The notes below the pieces were generated by a model. It made no database searches and was not told where the DNA came from. It worked only from the letters and a program-made list of their open reading frames with translations. DNA of 64,000 nucleotides from Terriglobia bacterium. GTDB lineage: Bacteria; Acidobacteriota; Terriglobia; Bryobacterales; Bryobacteraceae. Numbering within the stretch: the stretch's first letter is position 1; every line of letters begins with the position of its first letter. The stretch covers positions 1-64,000 of the forward strand of contig JAJPIT010000016.1 of assembly GCA_021324615.1 (NCBI GenBank). The letters run 5' to 3'. Of this stretch, positions 1 through 8,943 are shown one piece after another. The position numbers and the translations under genes were made by a program.

Positions 1-57
1 CAGCCGCGGCGCCGGCGCGATCACGGCGCCCAACTCCTCGATGATTCCTGTAAACAT
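1..57 (-). CDS. ribE: Riboflavin synthase alpha subunit, N-terminal fragment cut by window edge
   Basis: Only the first 19 codons are in the window. They begin with MFTGIIEELG, the near-invariant start of the riboflavin synthase alpha chain, which dismutates two 6,7-dimethyl-8-ribityllumazine molecules into riboflavin. The ATG overlaps the TAA stop of ribD (TAATG), so translation is probably coupled to ribD. This agrees with the usual ribD-ribE gene order. The rest of the gene lies beyond position 1. The identification rests on the start motif plus the ribD context. Confidence 0.85.
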   Translation of the reverse strand, partial: MFTGIIEELGAVIAPAPRL

Positions 58-1154
58 TATTTTTCGAGATACGCCTCCACCGCGAACTCATCCGGCGTGA
101 TCGAGTGGATTTTCAAATCTCGGAAGCGGATGGCATCCACGCGCCGCCGCCTGCCGATGCCGCCGGCCACCGGCAGGGACTGCATGCCGCCCAAAATCTT
201 CGGCGCATAATAGAAAAAGATTTTATCCGCCGCTCCCGATTCGAGCGCGGTCCAGTTCACCCGGCTGCCCGCCTCGATCATCAGGGACAGATATTGTTCG
301 CGGCCGAGCAGCTCGATGGTTGCGTTCAGATCCGCGCGCCCGTCCGGCCCTTCCAGCACCTCGACGCGCACTCCTTTCGACTCCAGCGTGCGCCGCCGTT
401 CGGCGGAAGCGGCCGAAGTCGTGATCACTAGCACATCGCTCGCGCAGGATTGGACCATTTTCGAATCCGCCGGCAGCCGGAGCTGCGAATCGAGCACGAT
501 GCGCAGCAGGGGCCGCGCGCGTTCGCAGCCGCTGCGGTCCGTCAGGCGGCAGTCGTCGGCCAGCACGGTGCCGATTCCGGTGAGAATCGCGTCGGATTCA
601 TGCCGCAGCGTCTGCACATGCGCCCGCGCCTGTTCGCTGGTGATCCAACCCTGATTATCCTCGGGCGCGGCGATCTTTCCATCGAGCGTGACGGCCGCCT
701 TCACCGTCACCAGCGGACGGCCGGTTCGCATGAAATGAACGAAGGCCTCGTTCAACGCCGCGGCGCGCCCGGCGTATTCTGCGGCGATCTCCACCTCGAC
801 GCCGCCCGCGCGCAACTCGTCGAACCCGCGGCCGCTCACCCGCGGATTGGGATCCTCCATCGCCGCGACCACTTTTTTGAGGCCGGCGCGGAGGATGGCG
901 GTGGTGCAGGGCGGGGTGCGCCCCTCAAAGCAGTGCGGCTCCAGCGTCACGTACATGGTGGCCCCGCGCGCGAGCTCGCCCGCCTCTTCGATCGCGAGCA
1001 CCTCCGCGTGCCGCACCCCGCGCGCGGTGTAAAATCCCCGCCCGACGATTTGGGACCCGCGGACGATCACCGCGCCGACCGCGGGACCCGGCGATACGCG
1101 GCCCCGGCCGCGCGCGGCAAGCGCCAGTGCTTCCTCCATGTAGTCCTGCTTCAT
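57..1154 (-). CDS. ribD: Bifunctional riboflavin deaminase/reductase RibD
   Basis: This is a 365-residue two-domain enzyme for the second and third steps of riboflavin synthesis from GTP: deamination of the diamino-pyrimidinone ribosyl phosphate, then NADPH reduction of its sugar. The N-terminal cytidine-deaminase-like half has the zinc site HAE followed by LEPHCFEGRTPPC. The C-terminal half is the RibD reductase domain (VTVKAAVTLDGKIA onward). I chose the ATG at 1154 because the protein then starts MKQDYMEEAL, as family members do. A TTG at 1184 that overlaps the ftsY stop (TTGA) would add ten residues and cannot be excluded. It is co-transcribed with ftsY upstream and ribE downstream. Confidence 0.93.
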   Translation of the reverse strand: MKQDYMEEALALAARGRGRVSPGPAVGAVIVRGSQIVGRGFYTARGVRHAEVLAIEEAGELARGATMYVTLEPHCFEGRTPPCTTAILRAGLKKVVAAMEDPNPRVSGRGFDELRAGGVEVEIAAEYAGRAAALNEAFVHFMRTGRPLVTVKAAVTLDGKIAAPEDNQGWITSEQARAHVQTLRHESDAILTGIGTVLADDCRLTDRSGCERARPLLRIVLDSQLRLPADSKMVQSCASDVLVITTSAASAERRRTLESKGVRVEVLEGPDGRADLNATIELLGREQYLSLMIEAGSRVNWTALESGAADKIFFYYAPKILGGMQSLPVAGGIGRRRRVDAIRFRDLKIHSITPDEFAVEAYLEK

Positions 1155-1180
1155 CAATCTCGGACGCGGCCGAAGCGGGC

Positions 1181-2131
1181 TCAATCAAACAGCGAGGCCA
1201 CGAACTCTTCCGGGTCGAACGGCAGCAGATCGTCCATCTGCTCGCCCACGCCGACGTAGCGGATCGGGAGATTCAACTCGCGCGAGATCGCCACCACGAC
1301 GCCGCCCTTGGCGGTCCCGTCGAGCTTGGTCAGGATGATGCCCGTCACCGCGCTGGTCTCGGTAAATTTGCGCGCCTGTTCCAGGCCGTTCTGGCCGGTG
1401 GTCGCCTCGATCACCAGCAGCACTTCGTGCGGCGCCGAGGGGATCACCCGCGCCGCCGTCCGCCGCATCTTTTCGAGCTCGGCCATCAGGTTGGTTTTAG
1501 TATGCAGCCGGCCCGCCGTGTCCACGATCACGCAGTCGATTTTGCGCGCGCGCGCCGCCTGCAAGGCGTCGAACACCACCGCGCTGGGATCGGCGCCCTG
1601 CTGCTGTTTGATGAGATCCGCGCCGGTGCGCTGCGCCCATATTTCAAGCTGCTCGATGGCCGCCGCGCGGAAAGTATCCGCCGCGCACAGCATCACCGTG
1701 CGGCCTTCGGCTTGAATCCGCCGCGCCAGCTTGCCGATGGAGGTTGTCTTTCCCGCGCCGTTGACGCCGACCACCAGGATCACCGCCGGCGGTTCGGGAA
1801 CCTCGGCCGGCGGGCGATCCGCCGCCTGCAAAATTTCCAGCAGATGCTGGCGGATGAGCTTTTTCAGCTCGCCGGCATCGCCCAGGGCCTGGCGCGAGAC
1901 CTGCTGCCGGATGCGCTCTAAAATTTCCTCGCTGGTCCTGGCTCCGATGTCGGCCGTTACCAGCGCGTATTCGAGCTCTTCGAGAACGCCGGCGTGGATT
2001 TCCTTGCGCCCGCCGACGGCGTCCTCGATCCTTTCCAACAGCCCGGCGCGGGTTTTCTGAATACCGGCCTTGAGGCGTTCTAAAAGATTCGGTTCGCTGG
2101 CAGGCTCGGAGCCGAACAGGGACTTGATCAT
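1181..2131 (-). CDS. ftsY: Signal recognition particle receptor FtsY
   Basis: This 316-residue GTPase is the membrane receptor of the signal recognition particle; it delivers ribosomes making membrane proteins to the Sec translocon. A helical N domain is followed by the G domain, with P-loop [21 protein letters not shown] and TKLDG motifs in order. The long acidic A domain of E. coli FtsY is absent, as in many bacteria. The stop overlaps the alternative TTG start of ribD, so ftsY heads a small operon with riboflavin genes, a grouping with no obvious functional logic. Start ATG at 2131. Confidence 0.95.
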   Translation of the reverse strand: MIKSLFGSEPASEPNLLERLKAGIQKTRAGLLERIEDAVGGRKEIHAGVLEELEYALVTADIGARTSEEILERIRQQVSRQALGDAGELKKLIRQHLLEILQAADRPPAEVPEPPAVILVVGVNGAGKTTSIGKLARRIQAEGRTVMLCAADTFRAAAIEQLEIWAQRTGADLIKQQQGADPSAVVFDALQAARARKIDCVIVDTAGRLHTKTNLMAELEKMRRTAARVIPSAPHEVLLVIEATTGQNGLEQARKFTETSAVTGIILTKLDGTAKGGVVVAISRELNLPIRYVGVGEQMDDLLPFDPEEFVASLFD

Positions 2132-2171
2132 GGAGGCGCTGAAACTCCAGTGTATCAGCGCCGCGCGCGGG

Positions 2172-2903
2172 CTACGGAAGCTGAAACTGGACGTGCCGGT
2201 CGCGGTTGATCTGCTCGCTGAAGCGCCGGTCCACGGAAGAGAGCGGCGCCGTCTTCTCTTCGTGTTGCAGGGTCGTATAGTGCAGTGTGTCGCCTTCGAC
2301 GTAGTAGGACAGCGCGGCCTGGATGCTGTGATCGTTGAAAGCGATCAGATAATAATCGGCGGCGCGGTAGTAGGACGAGCCGTTGGGCGAATTCGGGGAA
2401 ATCTGCTGATTGATTACAACCGGCGGCTGCGAAGATCCGCCGCTGGCCGATCCGGAAGCCGGATACGACGCGGTCCCATAATATCCGTCGTAATAGTATC
2501 CGCCGGCCGGGTACGCGTAGCCGTATCCATAAAATGCGGAGCAATCGAAAACCCAGGGATCGCACGCATACGGGCCCCACCCGTAATACGGCCAGCCCCA
2601 ACCCCATCCCCAATATGGCCAGCCGAAGCCGATCCCGACTCCGAATCCGAAGCGGCCGTAGCCGAAGCGGTCATAGCCAAAGCGGCCGCCATAGAAGCCG
2701 CGGTTAAATCCGCCGCCCACGAATCCGCGATTGGTGGTGAATCCGCCGGTTCCCCCGCGGAAGCCGCCGATCGAGCCGCCGCGGAATCCGCCGATCGAGC
2801 CGCCGCGAAAGCCGCCGCCCCCGGCATGTCCTCCGCCGCCTCTTTGCGCAAAACTCAACGCGGGAGCCATCGCCAGGACGAAAGCTAAACTCAGGACTTT
2901 CAT
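2172..2903 (-). CDS. Glycine/tyrosine-rich secreted protein of unknown function
   Basis: This is a 243-residue protein with a clear Sec signal peptide ([20 protein letters not shown]). A Gly-rich segment with repeated [10 protein letters not shown] units follows, then a Tyr/Trp/Gly-rich segment with repeated [12 protein letters not shown] and [13 protein letters not shown] patterns. The more ordinary C-terminal 80 residues include [12 protein letters not shown] and a segment on a '[15 protein letters not shown]' theme. The low-complexity part suggests a flexible secreted or surface protein. A Shine-Dalgarno-like GGTGG lies 4-8 nt before the ATG. I cannot assign a function. Confidence 0.75.
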   Translation of the reverse strand: MKVLSLAFVLAMAPALSFAQRGGGGHAGGGGFRGGSIGGFRGGSIGGFRGGTGGFTTNRGFVGGGFNRGFYGGRFGYDRFGYGRFGFGVGIGFGWPYWGWGWGWPYYGWGPYACDPWVFDCSAFYGYGYAYPAGGYYYDGYYGTASYPASGSASGGSSQPPVVINQQISPNSPNGSSYYRAADYYLIAFNDHSIQAALSYYVEGDTLHYTTLQHEEKTAPLSSVDRRFSEQINRDRHVQFQLP

Positions 2904-2980
2904 AGAACCACCGCCCCTAACCTCAACTTACTGCCATCCCTGCGGACAAGCAAGCGTCTTAATATTCCGGCGCAAAGCGG

Positions 2981-3130
2981 CTAAAGTGATTCACCGTGCG
3001 GAAGATGCAAGGACATCAGAATGAGGTCGCCGTTGATTTCGCGGAACCCGTGCGGCGTATTTCGGGAACGAAAAGAAAATCGCCTTTGGCGGCCGCCTGC
3101 GCCTGGACGCCCTCGATCGCGGGTTGCCGC
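2981..3130 (-). pseudogene. Remnant of a cupin-domain protein, C-terminal end only, with a frameshift
   Basis: Directly after the hslR stop, two overlapping frames read as the end of a small cupin. One gives KGDFLFVP; the next, one base shifted, gives NTPHGFREINGDLILMSLHL and then stops at 2981. Restoring one C near 3065 would yield KGDFLFVPRNTPHGF, which matches cupin motif 2 (a PHGF-type metal-binding strand). No cupin N-terminus with the HxH motif exists upstream, because that sequence is hslR. So this is either a decayed gene or an error in a small gene whose start I cannot see. The call depends on recognising a short motif. Confidence 0.45.
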
Positions 3131-3508
3131 TCATCGGCGGCGAAGCCGGTCGATCTGGCGGCGGTCGCGTTTGGACGGCCGGCCCTGGCGGGAATCTTCG
3201 ATCCGCGGCGTGTTCCTTCGCTGCTCGGCAATTTTCTGGCGCTGCTCGCGGCTTTGTTCGGTTTCGCGATACAGGGTTTGGGCGACCGGCGCCGGCCCGC
3301 GGATTTCGCTAAGGCCGAGCACCTCGACCTCGAAGACGCCGGCGGGATTTTTGATGCGCAGCAGCTCGCCGATACGGATCTCGCGGGCGGGCTTGCAGGA
3401 TTGGCCGTTGGCCTCGACGCGGCCGAGTTCGCAGGCGCGCGCGGCAAGGGACCGTGTTTTGAAAAACCGCGCGGCCCACAGCCATTTGTCGATGCGGACG
3501 CCGTCCAT
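3131..3508 (-). CDS. hslR: S4-domain RNA-binding protein, Hsp15 family
   Basis: This 125-residue protein resembles the heat-shock protein Hsp15, which binds stalled 50S subunits still carrying nascent peptide. The S4 RNA-binding domain occupies residues 4-65 (IDKWLWAARFFKTRSLAARA, then GELLRIKN). A highly basic tail follows (GRPSKRDRRQIDRLRRR), as in other members. The ATG at 3508 has no Shine-Dalgarno sequence. The gene is divergent from the FecR-like gene at 3573. The last codons are followed immediately by the cupin remnant. Confidence 0.88.
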   Translation of the reverse strand: MDGVRIDKWLWAARFFKTRSLAARACELGRVEANGQSCKPAREIRIGELLRIKNPAGVFEVEVLGLSEIRGPAPVAQTLYRETEQSREQRQKIAEQRRNTPRIEDSRQGRPSKRDRRQIDRLRRR

Positions 3509-3572
3509 AATTCATTCTTACCCGCCCTTGACCGCGGCAACGGCCGGGCAGATACTCTTATTGGGAGTTATC

Positions 3573-4631
3573 ATGATGAGGACCGGGTCCGCGCTTTTCA
3601 CCTTTGCGTCCATCTTAGCCGGCGCGATTCCCGCTTCGGCTCAATCCGTGGTTTCCACCCATTCCGGCGTCGTTTATTATTTCGACGGCGCGGTTTTTCT
3701 GGGCGATCAGCCTTTGCAGGCGCGGCTTGGAACGTTTCCCAGCGTGCCCGTGGGCTGGGAGCTGCGGACCGAAAAGGGAAAGGCGGAGGTTCTGCTGACG
3801 CCGGGAGTGTTTTTGCGGATGGGCGAAAACAGTTCCATCCGGATGGTGGCCAATGATCTGGCGAACACACGGGTGGAGTTGCTGGAAGGCTCGGCGATCA
3901 TCGACGCTCCGCAGCAGGCCTCGGGAACTTCGGTCACGCTGCTGTTCCGGAATTGGGAGATCCGGCCGGGCCGGAGCGGCTCCTGCCGGCTGGATTCGAA
4001 TCCGCCGCGGCTGTGGGTGAGCAGGGGGGAAGCGGAAGTGAGCGGGGCTGACGGCCAGCCGGTGAAGGTCGAGCAGGGGATGGATCTGCCGCTGGCCAAG
4101 GTGCTGGTGCCGGATCAGGCCGCGCCGCAGCCGCTCGACGATTTGAGCGTGTGGGATCAGGGACGCAGCGATTCGATCGCCGCCGATAACGCCATTACCC
4201 AGCAAATCGATCAGGACCCGGCATCGCATCCGGCCGACGTGGATGCGTTCACCTATTTCCCGATGCTGGGTGTTCCGGCGCCGGGGCTTTATTCGAGCCC
4301 ATATCCATCCGTGATGCCCGCGCAGCCGGGCTTTTATTCGATGTACCTGCCGGGCTACACCTATCCGCCGCTGCTTTTGGGGATCATCGGACGGGGAAGC
4401 CTGACCTCGTTTCCGCTCTCGCCGCTCCGGCTCGGGACGATGCCGGGGATGCCGGGAATCGGCGTGGGCCGGCCGGGGCACATGGGCGCCATCGGCGGCG
4501 GAATCGGAAGCGGCGGCATATCGACTCGTCCGACGCCGCGTCCGGTGATTCCGGCGCGGCCGATGATATCGCCACGCCCGATGACGGCGCCGGCGGCCCG
4601 GCCGCTGGCTCATCCGGGAATCCGCAGATAA
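3573..4631 (+). CDS. Secreted FecR-domain-like protein with Pro/Gly-rich tail
   Basis: The protein has 352 residues with a signal peptide (start MMRTGSALFTF, cleavage near IPASAQS). Residues 30-190 look like a FecR-type beta-rich domain: a sequence on the pattern of GVVYYFDGAV, EVLLTPGVFLRMGENSSIRM and VELLEGSAII is typical of FecR proteins in Acidobacteria. The last third is Pro/Gly/Met-rich and low complexity (repeated RP-x-P motifs). I chose the start at 3573 because GGGAG lies five bases upstream; the open frame extends further 5' only as an antisense shadow of hslR. It is probably periplasmic or cell-surface; its partner is unknown. Confidence 0.75.
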   Translation: MMRTGSALFTFASILAGAIPASAQSVVSTHSGVVYYFDGAVFLGDQPLQARLGTFPSVPVGWELRTEKGKAEVLLTPGVFLRMGENSSIRMVANDLANTRVELLEGSAIIDAPQQASGTSVTLLFRNWEIRPGRSGSCRLDSNPPRLWVSRGEAEVSGADGQPVKVEQGMDLPLAKVLVPDQAAPQPLDDLSVWDQGRSDSIAADNAITQQIDQDPASHPADVDAFTYFPMLGVPAPGLYSSPYPSVMPAQPGFYSMYLPGYTYPPLLLGIIGRGSLTSFPLSPLRLGTMPGMPGIGVGRPGHMGAIGGGIGSGGISTRPTPRPVIPARPMISPRPMTAPAARPLAHPGIRR

Positions 4632-4635
4632 CCGC

Positions 4636-5562
4636 CTAGGGTTGCGGCGCGTAATAGCCGAGCCGCCAATGCGCCTTAAGCGCGGAGACGCCAGGCGGCT
4701 GCACGACTTTCACTTCCACTTTGCGGTATTTTCCGTCGTGCGTTTGGTCTTTGGGGTAATACCCGAGCACGTATTGATTCCGCAGTTCGACGGCGATGCG
4801 CGCGGCGACGCTCGGCAGATCGCTGGTGAGCGCGGCGGCGAAGGCGCGGCCTCCGGTTTGCGTCGCGATTTCCGAGAGAAGACGCGGGCCGGAGATCTCC
4901 TCGGGTGTGAGGCCGAAGGAGAGCGTCGGCTCGAAGACTCCCATGGCGTAAACCTGGACGTCGGCCTCGCGCACCAGCGCGGTGATCTGATCGGCGGTGT
5001 ATTTGCTGTTGTTGTCGCCGCCGTCGGAGATGATGACGATCGCCTTGCGCGAATTTTTCGCGGTTTTCATTTCGCGGAGCGCGAGATGGACCGCATCGAG
5101 CAGCGCGGTCAGCCCGCCGGGGCGGATCCCGGCCAGGGCGTTCTGAATTTCCTGGGCCTGGGCGGTGAAGGGAACCGCCATCTTGGCGGAGTCGCTGAAC
5201 TCGACCAGAAACGCTTCATCGCCGGCGTTCATGGTTTTGAGCAACTGCGCCACGGCGGCCTGCGAGGTGCGGAGTTTATAGTCCATGCTGCCGCTTTCGT
5301 CGAACACCAGGCCGACGGAGAGCGGCGCGTCCTCGCCGGAGAAATGGGCGACGTTTTGTTCGACGCCGTCTTCGAATACGTGAAAATCGCCTTTTTGCAG
5401 GCCCAGCACGAAGCGATTGGAGGAATCGGTGACCGCGACCGGGATCTCCACCAGTGTGGTTTCGACGCGCAGATTCAGGCCGCTCTCCGGATTCTGGCCG
5501 CCAACAGGAACGCAGCAGATGAGGAGGGGGAGAAAAAACCACCGCCTGGCGGGCATGGGCAC
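4636..5562 (-). CDS. Secreted VWFA-domain protein, Acidobacteria-type family
   Basis: This 308-residue protein has a signal peptide and a von Willebrand A domain. It belongs to the family known as 'VWFA-related Acidobacterial domain'. The N-terminal TTLVEIPVAVTDSSNRFV segment is followed by the MIDAS-type DESGSMD. The C-terminus has the hallmark LRNQYVLGYYPKDQTHDGKYRKVEV and ends LGYYAPQP. These are exported, and their ligands are unknown. GGAG six bases before the ATG supports the start. A second, shorter relative lies at 13919. The gene ends four bases from the convergent FecR-like gene. Confidence 0.9.
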   Translation of the reverse strand: MPMPARRWFFLPLLICCVPVGGQNPESGLNLRVETTLVEIPVAVTDSSNRFVLGLQKGDFHVFEDGVEQNVAHFSGEDAPLSVGLVFDESGSMDYKLRTSQAAVAQLLKTMNAGDEAFLVEFSDSAKMAVPFTAQAQEIQNALAGIRPGGLTALLDAVHLALREMKTAKNSRKAIVIISDGGDNNSKYTADQITALVREADVQVYAMGVFEPTLSFGLTPEEISGPRLLSEIATQTGGRAFAAALTSDLPSVAARIAVELRNQYVLGYYPKDQTHDGKYRKVEVKVVQPPGVSALKAHWRLGYYAPQP

Positions 5563-5661
5563 TCCGAGCGCGATTCGAGTTTAACACATCGCGGGTTTTC
5601 GCGCCGCCCGCGTTGCGCGCCGGCCGCGCGGGCGCGGTTTGTTAAACTAACCGGTAACAGG

Positions 5662-6249
5662 ATGCTTCTCGCACGCGAGTTTGTCGACTACATATCCCGG
5701 CAGATGATCAAGAAGCTGACGCCGCAGTGGATCGAGACGACGGACCCGCAGGTGGCGGCCGATTTTATTTCCGGGGTGATTGAAGAGGACCTGGCGGTGG
5801 AGGACCGCCTGAATGACGAGGTGCGCGACCTGCTCAGCCAGTACAGCGAATACATGCGCAAGGAAGGCGTGAGCTACCAGGAGATGTTCCGGCGCATCAA
5901 GAACACGCTGATCACGCAACGCAAGGTGATCCGCGCCTCGGGTCGGGACTCGGGCGATCACATGAAGCTGTCGCGCGACAAGATCAACGATCTTTCCCAC
6001 AAAATTGTGGCTTCCCTGCGCAAGAGCCGCGAGTTCCGCCTGAAACGCGATCCGAACGACGTCCGGCTGGAGCTGGTGAAGGTCATCACCGAGCTGCTGC
6101 AGACCGAAGAGCGGGTGGACCGGGCCGCGCGCACCAAGATCCGCTCGCAGAAACGGGAAATCGCCGAGGGAACCGAGGAGTGGGATCTGCTGCATAAGCG
6201 CTACTACGCGGAAGAGCTGAAGAAGCTCGGCATCGATCTCACCCGCTAG
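5662..6249 (+). CDS. DUF507 family protein
   Basis: This is a 195-residue, strongly charged, helical protein of the DUF507 family (start MLLAREFVDYISRQMIKKL). The two halves look like repeats of the basic DUF507 unit: residues 1-95 and 96-195 each carry a helix followed by a conserved LRLKRDP- or ERVDRAARTKIRSQKREI-like stretch. The function is unknown; it is soluble with no signal peptide. I chose the ATG at 5662 since the frame upstream is an antisense shadow of the VWFA gene. It converges on the M28 peptidase gene. Confidence 0.85.
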   Translation: MLLAREFVDYISRQMIKKLTPQWIETTDPQVAADFISGVIEEDLAVEDRLNDEVRDLLSQYSEYMRKEGVSYQEMFRRIKNTLITQRKVIRASGRDSGDHMKLSRDKINDLSHKIVASLRKSREFRLKRDPNDVRLELVKVITELLQTEERVDRAARTKIRSQKREIAEGTEEWDLLHKRYYAEELKKLGIDLTR

Positions 6250-6283
6250 CCTCCCCGCCGGCCCGGAGAATCCCGGCTGCGGG

Positions 6284-7657
6284 TTAGCGGAGTTTTTTCG
6301 CCGCGGCGGCGTACTTGCTTGCGGCGGAATTTTGCTCGTTCCACTTCGGCGGAGCAGCGTCGGAAGCGAGCTCTATCAGCCCGGCCGCGACCATGCGGTC
6401 GATTTTCGCCATGTTCGCATAGTCGATTTTGGGCCATTCATCGCCGACGCCGTGATAGTCGGGATAGTCGAACGCCACGCAAAGCGTGTGCGCGGGAACG
6501 CCCAGGTCGGCCAGGGCCTGATTGTCGCTGCGGGCGAAATAGGCGTCGCTGGCTTTTTCGTTCTTATATACTTTGACGCCGGTGAGCTTTCCGGCCTCGA
6601 TCAGAACTTTGGTCACATCGGAAAAATCGAAGCCGGTGAGCGTCGCCGTTCCCTGCTGCGGGCCTTCGCTGTCGTCGGTGCGGCCCACCTGTTCCAGGTT
6701 CAGATCGGCGACGGTCTTGGCGAGCGGCTCCAGCGGATGGCGGCCGTAGTAGCGCGACCCGACCAGGCCGATCTCTTCTCCGAAGAAGGTTACGAACAAA
6801 ATGCTGCGCTTGGGACGCGGATTCATGGCGGCCAGGGCGTTGGCGATTTCGATGACGGAGACGGTTCCGCTGCCGTCGTCGTTGGCGCCGTTGTAGATGC
6901 GGTCCTCCCCGGTTTCGCGCATGCCCACGTGGTCGTAATGGGCGGTGAGCATCACGTAAGTGTCGCGCAGCGCGGGATCGGAGCCGCGCAAAATTCCGGC
7001 GACGTTCCGCACCTTGGCCGAATGTTCGAGCGACGCCTCGACGCGCAGGCTCATGCGCGCGTCTTTTGCGCCTTTGATCAGCGCGATCGCGTCGGCCGAG
7101 GCGAGGGTGTTGAAAAACGCGCGCGAGGATCTCGTCTCCGGATCGAAAACGGAGGCGGCGAACAGGACGAGCACGGCGCTTCCGGGAAGGTTCGGGCGGT
7201 GGCCGCGGCCGGTCCAAAGGATCACCTTTCCGGCGGCTTGATCGGCGGAGATTTCGTGGTCGGCGGCGATGACGGGAACATTTTCAAGCGAAATTGCTTT
7301 ATCCGTCAGGATGGAGGATTCCGCCGCCGGGACCTTGATCGCCCGGCCTCCGGCGGCGACCGTCATTTCGAATCCGCTGGGATTCTGCTCGCGGATGGTG
7401 AGCGCGGCGGTCTGGAAATAACCGTCGTCGCCGGCCGGTTCGAGTCCCGCGGCGCGAAAGCGGGAGGCGATGAATTCGGCGGCGAGATCGAGCCCGCGCG
7501 ACGGCGTGGCGCGCCCCTCGAGCAGATCGGAAGAGAGAAACGACAAGTTGCCGCGCAGCGAATCCGGCGAGATGCGCTGGAGCGCCGCCTGCTCATCCGG
7601 GGTCAATTGCCCGGCGGCAAGGGTCAGGGTTGCGGCGAAAATAACGAGGCTCCGCAT
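6284..7657 (-). CDS. Secreted M28-family zinc aminopeptidase
   Basis: This 457-residue exported metallopeptidase has a signal peptide MRSLVIFAATLTLAAGQ. The M28 catalytic core carries the expected two-zinc ligands in order: HYDHVG, NDDGSGT and FFGEEIGLVGS, then a later aspartate and a histidine in the segment HTLCVAFDYPDYHGVGDE. An inserted protease-associated-like region lies at about residues 100-210. It probably removes N-terminal residues from peptides outside the cytoplasm. No Shine-Dalgarno is seen; TATACT ends 7 nt before the ATG. Confidence 0.92.
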   Translation of the reverse strand: MRSLVIFAATLTLAAGQLTPDEQAALQRISPDSLRGNLSFLSSDLLEGRATPSRGLDLAAEFIASRFRAAGLEPAGDDGYFQTAALTIREQNPSGFEMTVAAGGRAIKVPAAESSILTDKAISLENVPVIAADHEISADQAAGKVILWTGRGHRPNLPGSAVLVLFAASVFDPETRSSRAFFNTLASADAIALIKGAKDARMSLRVEASLEHSAKVRNVAGILRGSDPALRDTYVMLTAHYDHVGMRETGEDRIYNGANDDGSGTVSVIEIANALAAMNPRPKRSILFVTFFGEEIGLVGSRYYGRHPLEPLAKTVADLNLEQVGRTDDSEGPQQGTATLTGFDFSDVTKVLIEAGKLTGVKVYKNEKASDAYFARSDNQALADLGVPAHTLCVAFDYPDYHGVGDEWPKIDYANMAKIDRMVAAGLIELASDAAPPKWNEQNSAASKYAAAAKKLR

Positions 7658-7664
7658 GATTTCC

Positions 7665-7670
7665 AGTATA
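7665..7670 (-). promoter_or_regulatory. Candidate -10 box of a leaderless promoter (M28 peptidase)
   Basis: TATACT lies 7 nt upstream of the ATG at 7657. Transcription would start at or next to the start codon. No clear -35 is visible. The intervening GGAAATC could alternatively act as a weak ribosome site. Confidence 0.4.
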
Positions 7671-7710
7671 CGCGCTCAGGCCCGGCGCTCCGGCCCCGCC
7701 CGCAACGTGT

Positions 7711-7716
7711 TATAAG
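7711..7716 (+). promoter_or_regulatory. Candidate -10 box of a leaderless promoter (DUF711 gene)
   Basis: TATAAG lies 5 nt upstream of the ATG at 7722, with no Shine-Dalgarno between. Spacing fits a leaderless or nearly leaderless transcript. No convincing -35. Confidence 0.4.
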
Positions 7717-7721
7717 CAGAC

Positions 7722-8942
7722 ATGCGAAAACTCCTGATCGCATTCCTGTTTCCGGCCCTGGCCTTTTCCGCCCCGCGCCCGCGGATTCGCGCCATTACGG
7801 TTTTCATCGACGTCGACCGCGAGCATTACGCCGCGCAGATCGCCGATGCGCAAAAATTTCTGGCGGAGGCCAAGGAAGCGTTCAACGGAGCGGGATTTGA
7901 GGGCGCCAACGGCCGGATCACCACGCAGCCGTTTCCTGTCTGGAGCAAGGGCCTGAGCCGGGAGGAAGCGGTCGCCTTCGCGCGCAAACTGCGGGAAGCC
8001 GCCTTGCAAGGGCATAGCGCGCTCAACATCGGTCCGGCGATGACCCGCGATGATGACGATCCCGCAAACGCCGCGCTGCTCGCCGACATCATGAGCGCGG
8101 TCAGCGTAAACGCGAATCTCATCGTCGCCGGCGAGGATGGAATCCATTGGCGCGCGCTGAAGCAGGCCGCGCGGCTGATGAAGACTCTCGCCGAGCGCAG
8201 CCCCCACGGCGACGCGAACTTCGGATTTGCCGCCATCGCCATGATGAAGCCGTACGGCCCGTATTATCCGGGCTCCTATCATCTGGGGAAAAGCCGCGCG
8301 TTCGCGGTCGCCATGGAAGGCGCGAATGTGGTCGGCGACGTCTTCACGAAGGATCACGATCCGGCCGCGGCGGAACACGATCTGGCCGCGGCGTTCTCCC
8401 GGTACACCAAGGAAGCCGAGGCGATCGCCACTCGTCTGGCGAAGAAAGACGGCTGGACCTATGAAGGAATCGACGCCACGCCCGCGCCGGGCGCGCAAAA
8501 CTCGATCGCCGCCGCCATTGAATCCTTCACCGGCGCGCCGTTCGGTTCGCCCGGCACCATGACCGCCGCCGGAATCATCACTCGCGCGGTGCAATCGACA
8601 CCGGTCAAGCGCACCGGCTATTCCGGATTGATGATTCCGGTGATGGAGGATAAACTTCTGGCGCAAAGATGGGCCGAAGGAACCTACAATCTGGATTCCA
8701 TTCTGGCGTACTCGGCGGTGTGCGCGGCCGGGGTGGATACAGTTCCGCTGGCGGGCGACACCGGCGTGGAACAGATCGAGCGGATTCTTTCCGACGTCGC
8801 GTGGCTGGCCTGGAGGTGGAACAAGCCGCTGGGCGTGCGCCTGATGATCGCGCCGGCGAAGCATCCGGGCGACAAAACCGGGTTCAGCGGCGGGGCCATC
8901 ATCAATACGTCGGTGCAGCCGCTGCCGGGAACCGCGCGCTGA
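7722..8942 (+). CDS. DUF711 (UPF0210) family protein with signal peptide
   Basis: The protein has 406 residues. Most of its length matches the DUF711/UPF0210 family: LNIGPAMTRDDDD, FGFAAIAMMKPYGPYYPGSY, FAVAMEGANVVGDVF and the terminal GFSGGAIINTSVQPLP. The family's biochemical role is not established. Unusually, this copy begins with a Sec-type signal peptide (MRKLLIAFLFPALAFSAPRP), whereas the DUF711 proteins I know are cytoplasmic. The gene is divergent from the M28 peptidase, separated by 64 bp. Confidence 0.88.
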   Translation: MRKLLIAFLFPALAFSAPRPRIRAITVFIDVDREHYAAQIADAQKFLAEAKEAFNGAGFEGANGRITTQPFPVWSKGLSREEAVAFARKLREAALQGHSALNIGPAMTRDDDDPANAALLADIMSAVSVNANLIVAGEDGIHWRALKQAARLMKTLAERSPHGDANFGFAAIAMMKPYGPYYPGSYHLGKSRAFAVAMEGANVVGDVFTKDHDPAAAEHDLAAAFSRYTKEAEAIATRLAKKDGWTYEGIDATPAPGAQNSIAAAIESFTGAPFGSPGTMTAAGIITRAVQSTPVKRTGYSGLMIPVMEDKLLAQRWAEGTYNLDSILAYSAVCAAGVDTVPLAGDTGVEQIERILSDVAWLAWRWNKPLGVRLMIAPAKHPGDKTGFSGGAIINTSVQPLPGTAR

Positions 8943-8943
8943 A

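Noticed and set aside
3016-3540. 174-residue open frame overlapping hslR on the same strand
   Set aside because: Composition is Ser/Ala/Pro-rich shadow of hslR; only its last 30 residues look real and these are treated as part of the cupin remnant.
6332-7900. Long plus-strand open frame opposite the M28 peptidase and DUF711
   Set aside because: No family motif; it is an antisense shadow in high-GC DNA, as are similar long frames at 450-1259, 19003-20670, 30238-32181 and 53070-55172.
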